This document shows, one piece after another, positions 44,428 through 54,196 of a stretch of 56,361 nt of DNA. This stretch comes from Archangium violaceum Cb vi76 (lineage in GTDB: Bacteria > Myxococcota > Myxococcia > Myxococcales > Myxococcaceae): positions 1 to 56,361 of the forward strand of contig NZ_JPMI01000072.1 of assembly GCF_000733295.1 (NCBI RefSeq). Reading direction: 5' to 3'. The notes beneath the pieces were generated by a model that was not told the DNA's origin, ran no database searches, and saw only the letters and a list, made by a program, of their open reading frames with translations. A program made the position numbers and the translations under genes. Positions within the stretch are counted from its first letter, which is position 1. Each line of letters opens with the position of its first letter.

Positions 44428-44447
44428 AGGAGTACGGGCGCACCTTT

Positions 44448-44483
44448 CCCCTCGCCCCCCGGGAGAGGGACGGGGTGAGGGTG
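44448..44483 (+). repeat. 36-base intergenic hairpin repeat, copy 2
   Basis: Same element as 21725-21760, with one arm mismatch (ccctcgccc against gggagaggg). It lies between the convergent fxsA and a hypothetical gene. Confidence 0.68.
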
Positions 44484-44509
44484 CCCGTCCCCGTCCTGCT
44501 GCCGGTGCA

Positions 44510-45232
44510 TCAAAGGACGCGCTGGTACTCGCGGACCCAGAACTTCATCACGCCCTCGCAAATATCCTCCAACCGCTGGCACTCGAGCTCACGGGGCTTG
44601 TCCATCTCGAGGTTCGCGTCCACCAGCAGCTCCTTCCGGGCGTTCCACAGCTCGAGGCGGACGTGGGTGGCATCCGTGCGAGAGGCGCGGGCATACAGCC
44701 TCAAGCGCTTGTTGCGGTGCTCGAAGTCCAGCGAGAGCGGCTCCGGCTGGGAGGGTGACAGTGAGTAGACGCCCGTCACGGCGGGCACCTGGAGCAACAG
44801 CTGCACGGGGGGCTGGTGCTCGACGGGAGTCTCCATCGCGAGCGAGTGCTGGCCGGTGATGCGCACGGCCATGAAGTCCAGGGTCTGGGGGTGCTGAGGG
44901 GAGACGGGGGTGACGGTGAGCAGCTTCCGCGAGCCCTCGATACGGGCGATGACGCCCTCCCGGTTGCGGATGTCGCCGGAGCAGCGCTTCTCGTCAGCGC
45001 AGTCGACGGAGAGGCGCCAGTCGGCGCGGGCATCGGGGCAGTCCTTGGGGACGTCGAGCTGGACCTGGGCCTTGGGGGTGAGGACGAGGCTCTGGGTGCT
45101 CGGGGTGCGGCAGACGAAGTCCACGTCCACGGCGAGCGCGGTCACCTTGACGGGAGGGGTGGGGGACTCCTTCTTCGGATTCTGGGTCTCATCCGCTGAG
45201 AGCAGCAGAGCGAGCACGAGGGCGGAGAACAT
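44510..45232 (-). CDS. Secreted hypothetical protein
   Basis: A 240-aa protein with a short signal peptide ('MFSALVLALLLSADE') and predicted beta-sandwich character. Cysteines at 'DFVCRTP', 'KDCPDA', 'VDCADEKRCSG' and 'LECQRLEDICEG' suggest disulphides in the periplasm. The domain is not recognised. It resembles the many small exported proteins of myxobacteria with a DUF2381/TIGR02268-like layout, but I cannot place it confidently. It is divergent from the Cys-rich lipoprotein gene across 169 bases. Confidence 0.75.
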   Translation of the reverse strand: MFSALVLALLLSADETQNPKKESPTPPVKVTALAVDVDFVCRTPSTQSLVLTPKAQVQLDVPKDCPDARADWRLSVDCADEKRCSGDIRNREGVIARIEGSRKLLTVTPVSPQHPQTLDFMAVRITGQHSLAMETPVEHQPPVQLLLQVPAVTGVYSLSPSQPEPLSLDFEHRNKRLRLYARASRTDATHVRLELWNARKELLVDANLEMDKPRELECQRLEDICEGVMKFWVREYQRVL

Positions 45233-45401
45233 GCCCCTGGTCTAACCCACTTGGGGACCCTGGACGAGCGGGTGACGGAAGTACCGCTGAACGACAGAGC
45301 CGCATCTCCGGACGTCCAGAAGGCGTCGCGGGCTCCGGTCGCCCATGGTGCCGGGAAAATCTTTGCCCATGTTGGGAAGCACCGCCCTCACGGAGTGCTC
45401 C

Positions 45402-46163
45402 ATGCCGAACGTTCTCCCCCGCAGCGCTTCCCTCGTGCTCCCCCTGCTCGCGCTCATCGTGGGCCTTGCCTCCGGATGCATCATCACGGACTACCACGGT
45501 GAGTGCGGGGACGAGCACCACTCCTGTGCCGACGACTCGGATTGCCACTCCAACCAGTACTGCATGCGCGGGATGTGTGAGGACACTCCGCTGGATTCCA
45601 AGTCCTGCACCACCTCGCGGGACTGCGCTTCCGGAGACACCTGCGTCAATGGCGTGTGCAACCACGCGTGCTCTCGTGACTCGGACTGCGGCCGGGGTGC
45701 ATGGTGTGATGGTTACTACTGCCGCTCGAGGACGGGTGACGGTGGTACCCGGCCTCCTCCTGGGGACGCGGGCACGCCGCCGTCTCCCGGGGACGCGGGC
45801 ACGCCGGGCAACTGCGTGCGCAACACGGACTGTGCCTCGGGCAGCTACTGCATCAACGGCGCCTGCATCCGCGGCTGCTCCTACGACTCACAGTGCGCCT
45901 CCACGGAGACGTGCGCGAGTGGCCTGTGCCGTCCGCGCCCGTCCCCCGCGTGCACCAGCGCGGCGCAGTGCGCCACCGGCTCCGATTGCGTGGACGGTGC
46001 ATGCCGCTCGCCCTGCACCTCCAGCACCACGTGCCCCAGCGGCTCCGTGTGCGGGATTGGATACTGCATGCCCTCGTCCACCCCGAGCAGCGGCAAGGCG
46101 TGCTCCGTCAACTGCGACTGCCCCTCGGGCGAGCGCTGCGTGGAAGGCGTCTGCCGCATCTGA
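45402..46163 (+). CDS. Cys-rich repeat lipoprotein (DxDC repeats)
   Basis: A 253-aa protein with a lipoprotein signal (GLASGC, Cys26). It has at least six short repeats of the form 'CxxDxDCxxGxYCxxGxC' (for example 'DSDCGRGAWCDGYYC' and 'CASGSYCINGAC'), resembling dickkopf- or EGF-like disulphide knots. A Gly/Pro/Asp-rich linker lies in the middle ('PPPGDAGTPPSPGDAG'). Such proteins are abundant on myxobacterial surfaces and are thought to be adhesive or structural; no reaction is expected. The start at 45402 gives the best signal peptide; an in-frame ATG 33 bases upstream is possible. Confidence 0.85.
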   Translation: MPNVLPRSASLVLPLLALIVGLASGCIITDYHGECGDEHHSCADDSDCHSNQYCMRGMCEDTPLDSKSCTTSRDCASGDTCVNGVCNHACSRDSDCGRGAWCDGYYCRSRTGDGGTRPPPGDAGTPPSPGDAGTPGNCVRNTDCASGSYCINGACIRGCSYDSQCASTETCASGLCRPRPSPACTSAAQCATGSDCVDGACRSPCTSSTTCPSGSVCGIGYCMPSSTPSSGKACSVNCDCPSGERCVEGVCRI

Positions 46164-46172
46164 GCCCGCGTC

Positions 46173-47150
46173 TCAGCGGCCCCCGGCGCGAGGCGCCACC
46201 ATGCGCCAGCAGCGGTGGATCTCCTCGCGCTGGAAGTCCTCGGGGATGGAGCCGGGAGTGAGCTCCTCCACGGCCTCGTAGCCGCGGACGGCGGTGTCCT
46301 TCAGCTCGAAGCCGAGGAAGTTGGTGGAGAAGTAGAGGACGCCGCCGGGGTTCATCAGCTCCCGGATGCCCTCCAGCATGCGCACGTGGTCGCGCTGCAC
46401 GTTGAAGGTGCCCTGCATCTTCTTCGAGGTGGAGAAGGAGGGCGGATCGCACACCACCAGATCGAAGGTCTGCTCGGGGTCCTGGCGCTGGTCCTGGACC
46501 CAGGCCATGGCATCGGCGCGCAGCAGGGCGTGGCGCGGGTCCGACAGCCCGTTGAGCGCGAGGTTCTCCTCTGCCCAGTCCAGGTAGGTGTTGGACAGGT
46601 CCACACTGAGGGTGCGGGAAGCCCCGCCCGCGGCGGCGTAGACGGTGAAGGCGCCCGTGTAGCAGAAGAGGTTGAGGAAGCTCTTCCCCTTCGCCTCGTC
46701 ACGCACCTGCGCGCGCGTGAGCCGGTGGTCCATGAAGAGGCCGGTGTCCAGGTAGTCGCCGAGGTTCACCCAGAACTTCAGCCCCTGCTCCTCCACCACG
46801 AGGCGCTCGGTGCCCTCGCCGACCCGGCCGTACTGCGAGCGGCCCCAGGGCTGGGGCAGGTGCGTCTTCACGTGGACGCGCTCGGGGGGCACCTCCAGCA
46901 CGGTGGTTACGGCGGCGAGCACCTCGGCCCGCTGCTCCTCCAGGCTCTTGAGGGCCCGGCGGCGGGGGTACTCCACCAGGTGCACCCGGTCCGCGTAGAG
47001 GTCCACCGCGTAGGTGTACTCGGGGACGTCCCGGTCGTACACGCGGAAGGCGGTGAGCCCGCGAGCCTTGGCCCACTTGCGAAAGTGCTTCACGTTCTTG
47101 CGCAGGCGGTTCTCGAACATCCCCACCGCCGTTTCGCTGCCCTGCGTCAT
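46173..47150 (-). CDS. RlmK/RlmL-C-type class I rRNA methyltransferase
   Basis: A 325-aa SAM-dependent methyltransferase resembling the C-terminal half of RlmKL (23S rRNA m7G2069), with no N-terminal THUMP or RlmL half. Motifs are 'FLNLFCYTGAFTVYAA' (I), 'SVDLSNTYLDWAEENLALN' (II) and 'VVCDPPSFSTSKKM' (IV). The N-terminal 'VKHFRKWAKARGLTAFRVYD' matches the family. It probably acts on 23S rRNA, but target base and position are inferred. It is divergent from the PLP-enzyme gene. Confidence 0.88.
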   Translation of the reverse strand: MTQGSETAVGMFENRLRKNVKHFRKWAKARGLTAFRVYDRDVPEYTYAVDLYADRVHLVEYPRRRALKSLEEQRAEVLAAVTTVLEVPPERVHVKTHLPQPWGRSQYGRVGEGTERLVVEEQGLKFWVNLGDYLDTGLFMDHRLTRAQVRDEAKGKSFLNLFCYTGAFTVYAAAGGASRTLSVDLSNTYLDWAEENLALNGLSDPRHALLRADAMAWVQDQRQDPEQTFDLVVCDPPSFSTSKKMQGTFNVQRDHVRMLEGIRELMNPGGVLYFSTNFLGFELKDTAVRGYEAVEELTPGSIPEDFQREEIHRCWRMVAPRAGGR

Positions 47151-47284
47151 GACTGCCCTGTCCTCTCCCGTACGACCGCGGCCCTCTCTTCTCCGACTCC
47201 CCGCCGTGGGGCAAGTCTTCCGGACGGGCGGCCGGGCCCGGCTGACACTCCCGGGGGGAAGGGGAGTGTGATAGGCCCCCGGCC

Positions 47285-48427
47285 ATGCGCTTCGACACCC
47301 TCGCCATCCATGCCGGCCAGGAGCCGGATCCCACGACGGGCGCCATCATGACGCCGGTCTACCTGACCTCCACCTACGTCCAGGCGGGCCCCGGGGAGCA
47401 CAAGGGCTTCGAGTACAGCCGGACCCAGAACCCCACCCGCAACGCGCTCCAGGACTGTCTGGCGGCGCTCGAGGGGGCGAAGCATGGCCTCGCGTTCGCC
47501 TCGGGTCTGGCGGGCTCGGACATGCTGATGCACATGCTGGAGTCCGGGGACCACGTGGTGGTGTCCGACGATGTGTACGGCGGCACCTTCCGCATCTTCG
47601 ACAAGGTCTTCCGGCGCCACGGCCTGAACTTCTCCTGGGTGGACCTGTCCAACCCGGACAACTTCGAGAAGGCCATCACCCCGAAGACGAAGATGGTGTG
47701 GGTGGAGTCGCCCACCAACCCGATGCTCAAGCTGATCGACCTGGCGCGCATCGCGGAGACGGCGAAGAAGCGGAACATCCTCTCGGTGTGCGACAACACG
47801 TTCATGACGCCGTACTTCCAGCGTCCGATGGACCTGGGCTTCGACGTGGTGACGCACTCGACGACGAAGTACATCAACGGCCACAGCGACGTGGTCGGCG
47901 GCTTCGTGTGCACCAGCAACGAGGAGCTGGCGCAGAAGATGTACTTCCTGCAGAACGCAGTGGGCGGCGTGCCGGGCCCCATGGACTGCTTCCTGGTGCT
48001 GCGCGGTGTGAAGACGCTGGGCGTGCGCATGGAGCGCCACGCGCAGAACGCGCTGAAGGTGGCCCAGTTCCTCGCCACGCACCCGAAGGTGCAGAAGGTC
48101 ACCTACCCGGGCCTGGAGAGCCATCCGCAGCACGCGCTGGCGCGCAAGCAGATGAAGGGCTTCGGCGGCATGATGACCTTCGACATCAAGGGCGGGCTGG
48201 AGGCGGCGCGCAAGTTCCTCAAGACGGTGAAGATCTTCGCGTGCGCCGAGTCGCTCGGTGGCGTGGAGTCGCTCATCGAGCACCCGGCCATCATGACGCA
48301 CGCGTCGGTGCCCAAGGAGACGCGCGAGCAACTGGGCATCTCGGACGGGCTCATCCGGCTGTCGGTGGGCATCGAGGACGCGCAGGACCTCGTGGATGAC
48401 CTGAAGCAGGCGCTCGACGTGGCCTGA
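47285..48427 (+). CDS. Cystathionine gamma-synthase/gamma-lyase (PLP, trans-sulphuration family)
   Basis: A 380-aa fold-type I PLP enzyme. 'GFEYSRTQNPTRNALQ' and 'VVTHSTTKYINGHSDV' (the lysine binding PLP) are diagnostic of the Cys/Met metabolism family. Sequence alone cannot separate cystathionine gamma-synthase (methionine synthesis) from cystathionine gamma-lyase (cysteine synthesis). No met or cys genes are nearby. The ATG at 47285 gives the standard start 'MRFDTLAIHAGQ'. A terminator-like element follows directly. Confidence 0.92.
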   Translation: MRFDTLAIHAGQEPDPTTGAIMTPVYLTSTYVQAGPGEHKGFEYSRTQNPTRNALQDCLAALEGAKHGLAFASGLAGSDMLMHMLESGDHVVVSDDVYGGTFRIFDKVFRRHGLNFSWVDLSNPDNFEKAITPKTKMVWVESPTNPMLKLIDLARIAETAKKRNILSVCDNTFMTPYFQRPMDLGFDVVTHSTTKYINGHSDVVGGFVCTSNEELAQKMYFLQNAVGGVPGPMDCFLVLRGVKTLGVRMERHAQNALKVAQFLATHPKVQKVTYPGLESHPQHALARKQMKGFGGMMTFDIKGGLEAARKFLKTVKIFACAESLGGVESLIEHPAIMTHASVPKETREQLGISDGLIRLSVGIEDAQDLVDDLKQALDVA

Positions 48428-48428
48428 G

Positions 48429-48491
48429 CCGGGTCCGAATCCCGGGACGAGGGCCTCACGCTCCAGGGTCACGGAGCGGAGGCCCTTCGTA
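48429..48491 (+). repeat. 63-base element with tRNA T-arm-like head and terminator hairpin, copy A
   Basis: Starts with ccgggtccgaatcccgg, a T-arm-like hairpin, followed by a longer stem whose arms contain gggcctc...gctcc and ggagc...gaggccc, then T-rich sequence. The same arrangement is found at 53107-53169. It lies 1 base after the PLP-enzyme stop codon and probably terminates transcription. The rest of the 266-base gap to the RND adaptor shows no gene. Confidence 0.6.
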
Positions 48492-48693
48492 TTTGACGCG
48501 CGGTGAAGCGCCGGGAATGACCAGTCTCTCGTACTCCGAGGTTCCTTCCACTGAATTGACCAGGGAGGGGGCCTCTTTGATAAACCGAGCCGCCCACCTG
48601 ATCGCGAGCCCCCGCGTGGCCGGTGTGTGCCGTGGCTCTGTTTTCATCCTTACCCGTCAGTAGTCCAGGTCCTGGACCGTCCAGGAACGCCCC

Positions 48694-49878
48694 ATGCCCT
48701 CCGCTCGAACCCGGACGCCCTTCTTCTCCGCGCTCGCCCTCGCTTCCCTCCTGGGGAGCGCGGCGTGCAACAAGCCACCCGAAGCGCCTCCTTCGGCCGC
48801 TCCTCCCGCCGTGGAGGTGGGAGCGATCACGTTGCAACCCTCGAGCATTCCGGTGCTCGATGAATTGCCGGGGCGCATCGCTCCGATGAGGAGCGCCGAG
48901 GTGCGTCCGCGCGTGTCCGGCATCATCGTCGAGCGCGTCTTCCGGCAGGGCGGCAGCGTGAAGGCGGGAGAGGTGCTCTTCAAGCTCGACGCGTCGATGT
49001 ACGAGGTCGAGCGCGCCAGCGCGAAGGCCGTCTTGGCGAGGGCCGAGGTGACGGCCTCGGAGGCCCTCCAGCAGGCGCAACGGGGCGAGAAGCTCCTGGC
49101 CGACGGCGTCGTCACCCAGGAGCAGCACGAGACGCTCCAGGCGGCCCTCCGGCGTGCCGAGGCCGATGTGGCGGCGGCCAAGGCGGCGCTGCGCCGCGCG
49201 GAGCTCAACCTGGAGTACACGACGATCCGCGCGCCCATCGGGGGAAGGATCGGCCGGGCCCTGGTGACGGAAGGCGCGCTCGTGAGCGCGGGAGATCCCA
49301 CGGCGCTCGCGCTCATCCAGCAGTTGGATCCGGTCTACGTGGACTTCACCCAGCCCGCGATGGAGCTCCGCCGCCTGCGCCAGGCCCTCAAGGACGGGCA
49401 CGTCCAGGGCGGTTCCTCCGAGCAGGCGAACATCCAGCTGATCCTCGACGATGGTGCTCTCTATGAGAAGGCGGGGCGGCTGCTCTTCTCGGACGTCTCG
49501 GTGGATCCCGGCAGTGGCCAGGTGACGCTGCGCGGGGAGTTCCCCAATCCGGACGCGGAGCTCCTTCCTGGCATGTACGTGAGGGGACGCGTCGAGCAGG
49601 GCACCCTGAGCGAGGCGCTCGTCGTGCCCCAGCAGGCCATCCAGCGCGACAACACGGGCAAGTCCCAGGTCTTCGTGGTCGCGGGCAATGGCACCGCCGA
49701 GGTGCGCCCGGTGCGCGTCTCCCGCACCTACCAGGAGCAGGCGGTGATCCAGGAAGGCCTGAAGGCGGGTGAGCAGGTCATCGTCGAGGGCTTCCAGAAG
49801 TTCGGCGCGGGCTCACCGGTCAAGCCCGTGGCCTGGCGCACGACTGGCGCTGGCATCCAACCCTCCCAGCCCCGATAG
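48694..49878 (+). CDS. RND efflux pump periplasmic adaptor (membrane fusion protein)
   Basis: A 394-aa AcrA/MexA-type protein with a lipoprotein signal (SAAC, Cys25). The lipoyl half-motifs, an alpha-helical hairpin ('EVTASEALQQAQRGEKLLAD') and the 'NLEYTTIRAPIGGRIGRALV' strand are typical. It should link an inner-membrane RND pump to an outer-membrane channel and export small hydrophobic compounds. It is followed after 11 bases by the pump gene. No TolC-like channel or TetR regulator is in the window. Confidence 0.94.
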   Translation: MPSARTRTPFFSALALASLLGSAACNKPPEAPPSAAPPAVEVGAITLQPSSIPVLDELPGRIAPMRSAEVRPRVSGIIVERVFRQGGSVKAGEVLFKLDASMYEVERASAKAVLARAEVTASEALQQAQRGEKLLADGVVTQEQHETLQAALRRAEADVAAAKAALRRAELNLEYTTIRAPIGGRIGRALVTEGALVSAGDPTALALIQQLDPVYVDFTQPAMELRRLRQALKDGHVQGGSSEQANIQLILDDGALYEKAGRLLFSDVSVDPGSGQVTLRGEFPNPDAELLPGMYVRGRVEQGTLSEALVVPQQAIQRDNTGKSQVFVVAGNGTAEVRPVRVSRTYQEQAVIQEGLKAGEQVIVEGFQKFGAGSPVKPVAWRTTGAGIQPSQPR

Positions 49879-49889
49879 GGCCTACCGCC

Positions 49890-52800
49890 ATGCCTCGTTT
49901 CTTCATCGACAGGCCCATCTTCGCCTGGGTCATCGCGCTGTTCATCATCATGGGGGGCGTGCTCGCCATCCCCAATCTGCCGGTGTCTCAGTACCCCAAC
50001 GTGGCGCCGCCGCAGCTCACCCTCTCGACCTACTACCCGGGCGCGTCGCCCGAGGACATCTACCAGAGCGTCACGCGCATCATCGAGGAGGAGCTCAACG
50101 GCACGAAGTCGTTGCTCTACTTCGAGTCGACCAGTGAAGCGACGGGAGCCATCACCATCACCGCGACCTTCGAGCCGGGGACGGACCCCGCCATGGCCGC
50201 CGTCGAGCTCCAGAACCGTGTCAAACGGGTCGAGCCCCGGTTGCCGCTGGTCGTGATGCAGCAGGGCCTGCAGATCGACGAGGCGGGCAGTGGCTTCCTC
50301 ATGCTGGTGACGGTGCGCTCCAAGGACGGTTCCCTCGACGAGCTGGCCCTGGGGGATTACGTGGCGCGCAACGTGGTCAATGAGTTGCGGCGCATCCCGG
50401 GCGTGGGCCGGGCGCAGCCCTTCTCCTTCGAGCGCGCCATGCGCGTCTGGGTGGATCCCCTCCGGCTGCGGGGGGTGGGTCTCACCACCCAGGACGTGAT
50501 GAACGCCATTCGCGCGCAGAACGCCCAGGTCGCGGCGGGCTCGCTCGGCGCCCCCCCGGACCGGCGACCCAGAAGGTCGCGGCGACCGTGCTGGTGAAGG
50601 GCCAGTTGACCTCGCCGGAGGAGTTCGGCGCCATCCTGCTTCGCGCGAACGCGGATGGCTCCTCCGTGCGCCTGCGGGACGTGGCCCGCGTGGAGCTGGG
50701 CGGGCAGAACTATTCCATCTCCTCACGGCTCAATGGCCAGCCGAGCGCGGCCATCGGTATCCAGTTGTCTCCCACGGGCAATGCCCTCGCGACCTCGACG
50801 GCGATCCGCGAGAAGATGGAGGAGCTGTCCCGGTTCTTCCCGGAGGGCATCGAATACGACATTCCCTATGACACGGCCCCCTTCGTGGGAGTGTCCATCG
50901 AGAAGGTCCTCCACACGCTCGCCGAGGCGGTGCTGCTGGTCTTCCTGGTGATGTTCCTGTTCCTCCAGAACATCCGCTACACGCTCATCCCCACCATCGT
51001 GGTCCCCATCGCCCTGCTCGGCACCTGCGGGGTGCTGTACGCGATGGGCTTCTCCATCAACGTGCTCACCATGTTCGCCATGGTGCTGGCGATCGGCATC
51101 CTCGTGGATGACGCCATCGTGGTGATCGAGAACGTGGAGCGCATCATGAGCGAGGAGGGCCTGTCTCCGCGCGAAGCCACGCAGAAGGCCATGAAGCAGA
51201 TCACCGGAGCCGTCATTGGCATCACCCTGGTGCTCAGCGCTGTCTTCGTGCCCATGGGCTTCTTCCCCGGCTCGGTGGGCGTCATCTACAAGCAGTTCTC
51301 GCTGACCATGGTGGTGTCCATCCTGTTCTCGGCGCTGCTCGCCCTGTCCCTGACGCCGGCGCTCTGCGCGAGCTTCCTGAAGCCCGTCACCCGGGGGCAT
51401 GCGCACGCGAGCACGGGGTTCTTCGGCTGGTTCAACCGCGGCTTCGAGCGGACGTCCCACGCCTATCGTGGGTTCGTGGGCCGCACCCTGCACCGGGTCG
51501 GCCGCTTCATGCTCATCTACGTCGCGGTGTTCGTGGCCCTCGGCTGGCTGTTCGTCCGGCTCCCCTCGTCCTTCATCCCGAGTGAGGACAAGGGCTTCCT
51601 CATCCTCGGGGTGCAGGGGCCAGCGGAGGCCACGGTCAACCGGACGCTGGACGCCGTGGTGCAGATGGAGAAGACGCTGCAGGCGGAGCCGGGGGTGGAG
51701 CGGGTGGTGGCCATCCTGGGTTTCAGCTTCTACGGCCAGGGCCAGAACGCGGCCTTGAGCTTCGCGACGCTGAAGCCCTGGTCGGAGCGAGGCGCGGAGG
51801 ACAGCGCCAATGCCATCGCCGGGCGGGTGAACGGGGCGCTCTCGGCGGTGCGGGATGCCTTCATCTTCGCGTTCGCGCCTCCGCCCATCGAGGGCCTGGG
51901 AACCACGGGGGGCTTCTCCTTCCGGTTGGAGGACCGGGCGGGCCTGGGACAGGAGGCGCTCGCCGCCGCGAGGAATCAACTGGTGGCGGCCGCCGCCCAG
52001 AGTCCCATCCTCTCCGGCGTGGCGTTCGAGGGTCTGGAGAACTCGCCGCAGGTCGAGCTCCGCATCGATCGCGAGAAGGCCAGTGCGCTCGGAATCACGT
52101 TCGCCGACATCAACGAGACGCTCTCCACGAACCTGGGCTCGGCCTACTCCAGTGACTTTCCCAACGCGGGCCGGATGCAGCGGGTGATCGTCCAGGCGGA
52201 GGGAAGCCGGCGCATGCAGACGGAGGATGTGCTCGCGCTCAACGTGCGCAACCGCGAGGGGACCCTGGTGCCCTTGTCCACCTTCGCCACGGTGGACTGG
52301 CGGATGGGGCCCTCCCAGGTGATCGGCTACAACGGTTACCCCTCGGCCCGCATCGGCGGCAACGCGGCTCCCGGCCGTTCGAGCGGTGAAGCCATCCAGG
52401 AGATGGAGCGCCTGGCGAGCCAGCTTCCACGCGGGTTTGGTTTCGACTGGAGCGGGCAATCCCTGCAGGAAATCCAGTCGGGCTCGCAGGCTCCGTTCCT
52501 GATCGCCCTGTCGTTGTTGTTCGTGTTCCTGTGCCTGGCCGCGCTCTATGAGAGCTGGTCCATTCCCCTGGCCGTGTTGCTCGTCGTTCCCCTGGGAGTG
52601 CTCGGCTCGGTGCTGGCCGTCATGCTCCGGGGAATGGAAAACGATGTGTATTTCAAGGTCGGACTCATCACGATCATTGGCCTGTCGGCGAAGAACGCCA
52701 TTCTGATCATCGAGTTCGCCCAGGAGCTCCGGGCACAGGGCAATCCGCTGCTGGACGCGGTGCTCGAGGCCGCGCAGTTGCGCTTCCGTCCCATTCTCAT

Positions 52801-53023
52801 GACGTCGCTGGCCTTCACGCTGGGCGTGGTTCCGCTGGCCATCGCGAATGGGCCCGGCGCCGCCAGCCAGCGAGCCATTGGAACGGGAGTGCTCGGGGGA
52901 ATGCTGTCCGCCACGGTGCTGGCGGTGATCTTCGTGCCGGTCTTCTACGTCTTCATCATGAGGCTGCTCAGCCCGCGGACCGTGACAACCGGAGAGGCGA
53001 GTCTCCCAGAAGCCACGAATTGA
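49890..53023 (+). pseudogene. RND efflux pump inner-membrane transporter, broken by a one-base frameshift
   Basis: The two reading frames 49890-50597 and 50588-53023 together encode one AcrB/MexB-like pump of about 1044 residues. The frame breaks inside 50551-50560 at a C7-GG run, where one base (probably a G) is missing. Restoring it would read '...GAPPGPATQKVAATVL...', which fits the family. Beyond the break the pump is normal: the proton-relay Asp pair is in 'GILVDDAIVVIENVE', the conserved Lys in 'GLSAKNAILIIEF', and the ends are complete. The break is either a real recent mutation or a sequencing error in a homopolymer. If real, it disables the pump and leaves the adaptor without a partner. 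Confidence 0.9.
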
Positions 53024-53060
53024 ACCATCACCCCGCCGCCCAATTTCCCCCGCCCAATTT

Positions 53061-53096
53061 CCCCTCTCCCTCCGGGAGAGGGACGGGGTGAGGGTA
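53061..53096 (+). repeat. 36-base intergenic hairpin repeat, copy 3
   Basis: Same element as 21725-21760 and 44448-44483, with a perfect 9-bp stem (ccctctccc / gggagaggg). It lies after the RND pump and before the convergent CARDB gene. Confidence 0.72.
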
Positions 53097-53106
53097 TCGG
53101 AAGTAC

Positions 53107-53169
53107 CCGGGTTCGAATCCCGGCCGAGGGCCTCGCGCTTCCGTGTCTGGGAGCGGAGGCCCTTGGTGT
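53107..53169 (+). repeat. 63-base element with tRNA T-arm-like head and terminator hairpin, copy B
   Basis: Starts with ccgggttcgaatcccgg, an exact tRNA T-arm consensus, followed by a stem with arms gagggcctc and gaggccctt. It matches 48429-48491 over its whole length with few differences. It ends 2 bases before the convergent CARDB gene, so it may act as a bidirectional terminator. No complete tRNA is present upstream. Confidence 0.6.
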
Positions 53170-53170
53170 T

Positions 53171-54100
53171 TCAGAACGGCGTCTGGCGGATGTAGTCGGA
53201 AGCCCCGCCCATCCGGGGATCATACAACCCGGAGGAGAGCTCGACCGGAAGCTCCACGTTCAGCTTCTCCTCACTCTGCTCGTTGGCGCCCGCCTTCAGC
53301 GGGGTGGTGACGGTCAGCTCGAAGGCACCCACGTTGTTGCTCTCATTGCTCTCGGAGACCACTCCATCCACGTCGGCGACCAGCAGGATGGTGTAGTTGC
53401 CCGGAGAAATGGAGGTGAACGTGATGGGCGTGGGCGACAGAGAGGAAGTGCCCGAGCCGGCCGCCACGGAAACCCCTCCGATGTAGGCCAGTGGGTTGTA
53501 GCTGGCATCGGCGAGGAAGAGGCCCACCGTGGAGGCGCTGCTCGCGGGGCACTGCGTGTACACATCGAACGAGATGTTGGTGGTGCCGCCGGGCTGGATG
53601 GATGCAGGGCTGAGCGTGCCCGCGGTGAAGAAGAAGTCGGGCTGCTTGGTGGTGCCCATCTGCGAGGCCGAGGACGAGACGATGTTGTTCACGTCCACCC
53701 GGCCCAGCACATACCAGGTCTGCGGCTGACAGGCCGCGACGATGCTCTGCCACAGCGAATACGTATTCGACGGCAGGCCAGATGCGGAGATGAAGCGCGT
53801 CTGCGTGCCCGTGGGCGGGCTGAAGGTCCCGTAGATGTTGGGGTTGAGCGTAATCTGGAAGGAGGCGAGCTGATAGACGCCGGTGCTGCCGGTCGGACTG
53901 GTCGACATGTAGAAGGTGACCTGGGCCGAGGCCAGCCCTGCCTTGCTACCCGTCATGGTGTAGTTGATGTTGAACCCGCTGCTGATGGGATTCGCCACGG
54001 TGGAGGGGACGCTGACGGTGAGCATCTGTACCTGCGCCGAGGAGGAACCGGCCGCGAGCAAGAAAAGGATTAGGAACGGAGCAGTGGCTTTCTTTGTCAT
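53171..54100 (-). CDS. Secreted CARDB-domain protein
   Basis: A 309-aa protein with a signal peptide ('FLILFLLAAGSSSAQ') and two beta-sandwich segments of the CARDB cell-adhesion type. The second ends in the characteristic 'VADVDGVVSESNESNNV'. It is Ser/Thr/Gly-rich and probably exported to the surface or released; two lone cysteines may pair. It stands alone between a terminator element and a divergent methyltransferase gene, with an AT-rich 96-base upstream region that should hold its promoter. Confidence 0.85.
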   Translation of the reverse strand: MTKKATAPFLILFLLAAGSSSAQVQMLTVSVPSTVANPISSGFNINYTMTGSKAGLASAQVTFYMSTSPTGSTGVYQLASFQITLNPNIYGTFSPPTGTQTRFISASGLPSNTYSLWQSIVAACQPQTWYVLGRVDVNNIVSSSASQMGTTKQPDFFFTAGTLSPASIQPGGTTNISFDVYTQCPASSASTVGLFLADASYNPLAYIGGVSVAAGSGTSSLSPTPITFTSISPGNYTILLVADVDGVVSESNESNNVGAFELTVTTPLKAGANEQSEEKLNVELPVELSSGLYDPRMGGASDYIRQTPF

Positions 54101-54196
54101 GATGCCAGTGAACCTAACGAATCGAGTCTAAGCAGTCAAAATGGAAAAACCGGTCACGATCTCCACGGTTTGCCGCCACTGGGGGGACGGGGTTGA

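Noticed and set aside
48456-48647. A 63-codon minus-strand open frame between the PLP enzyme and the RND adaptor
   Set aside because: It lies on top of the terminator-like repeat and has no ribosome binding site or recognisable protein features.
53107-53123. Possible tRNA gene, because of an exact T-arm consensus
   Set aside because: No acceptor, D or anticodon arm precedes it; the upstream sequence is a hairpin repeat and the end of the RND gene, and no CCA end follows.
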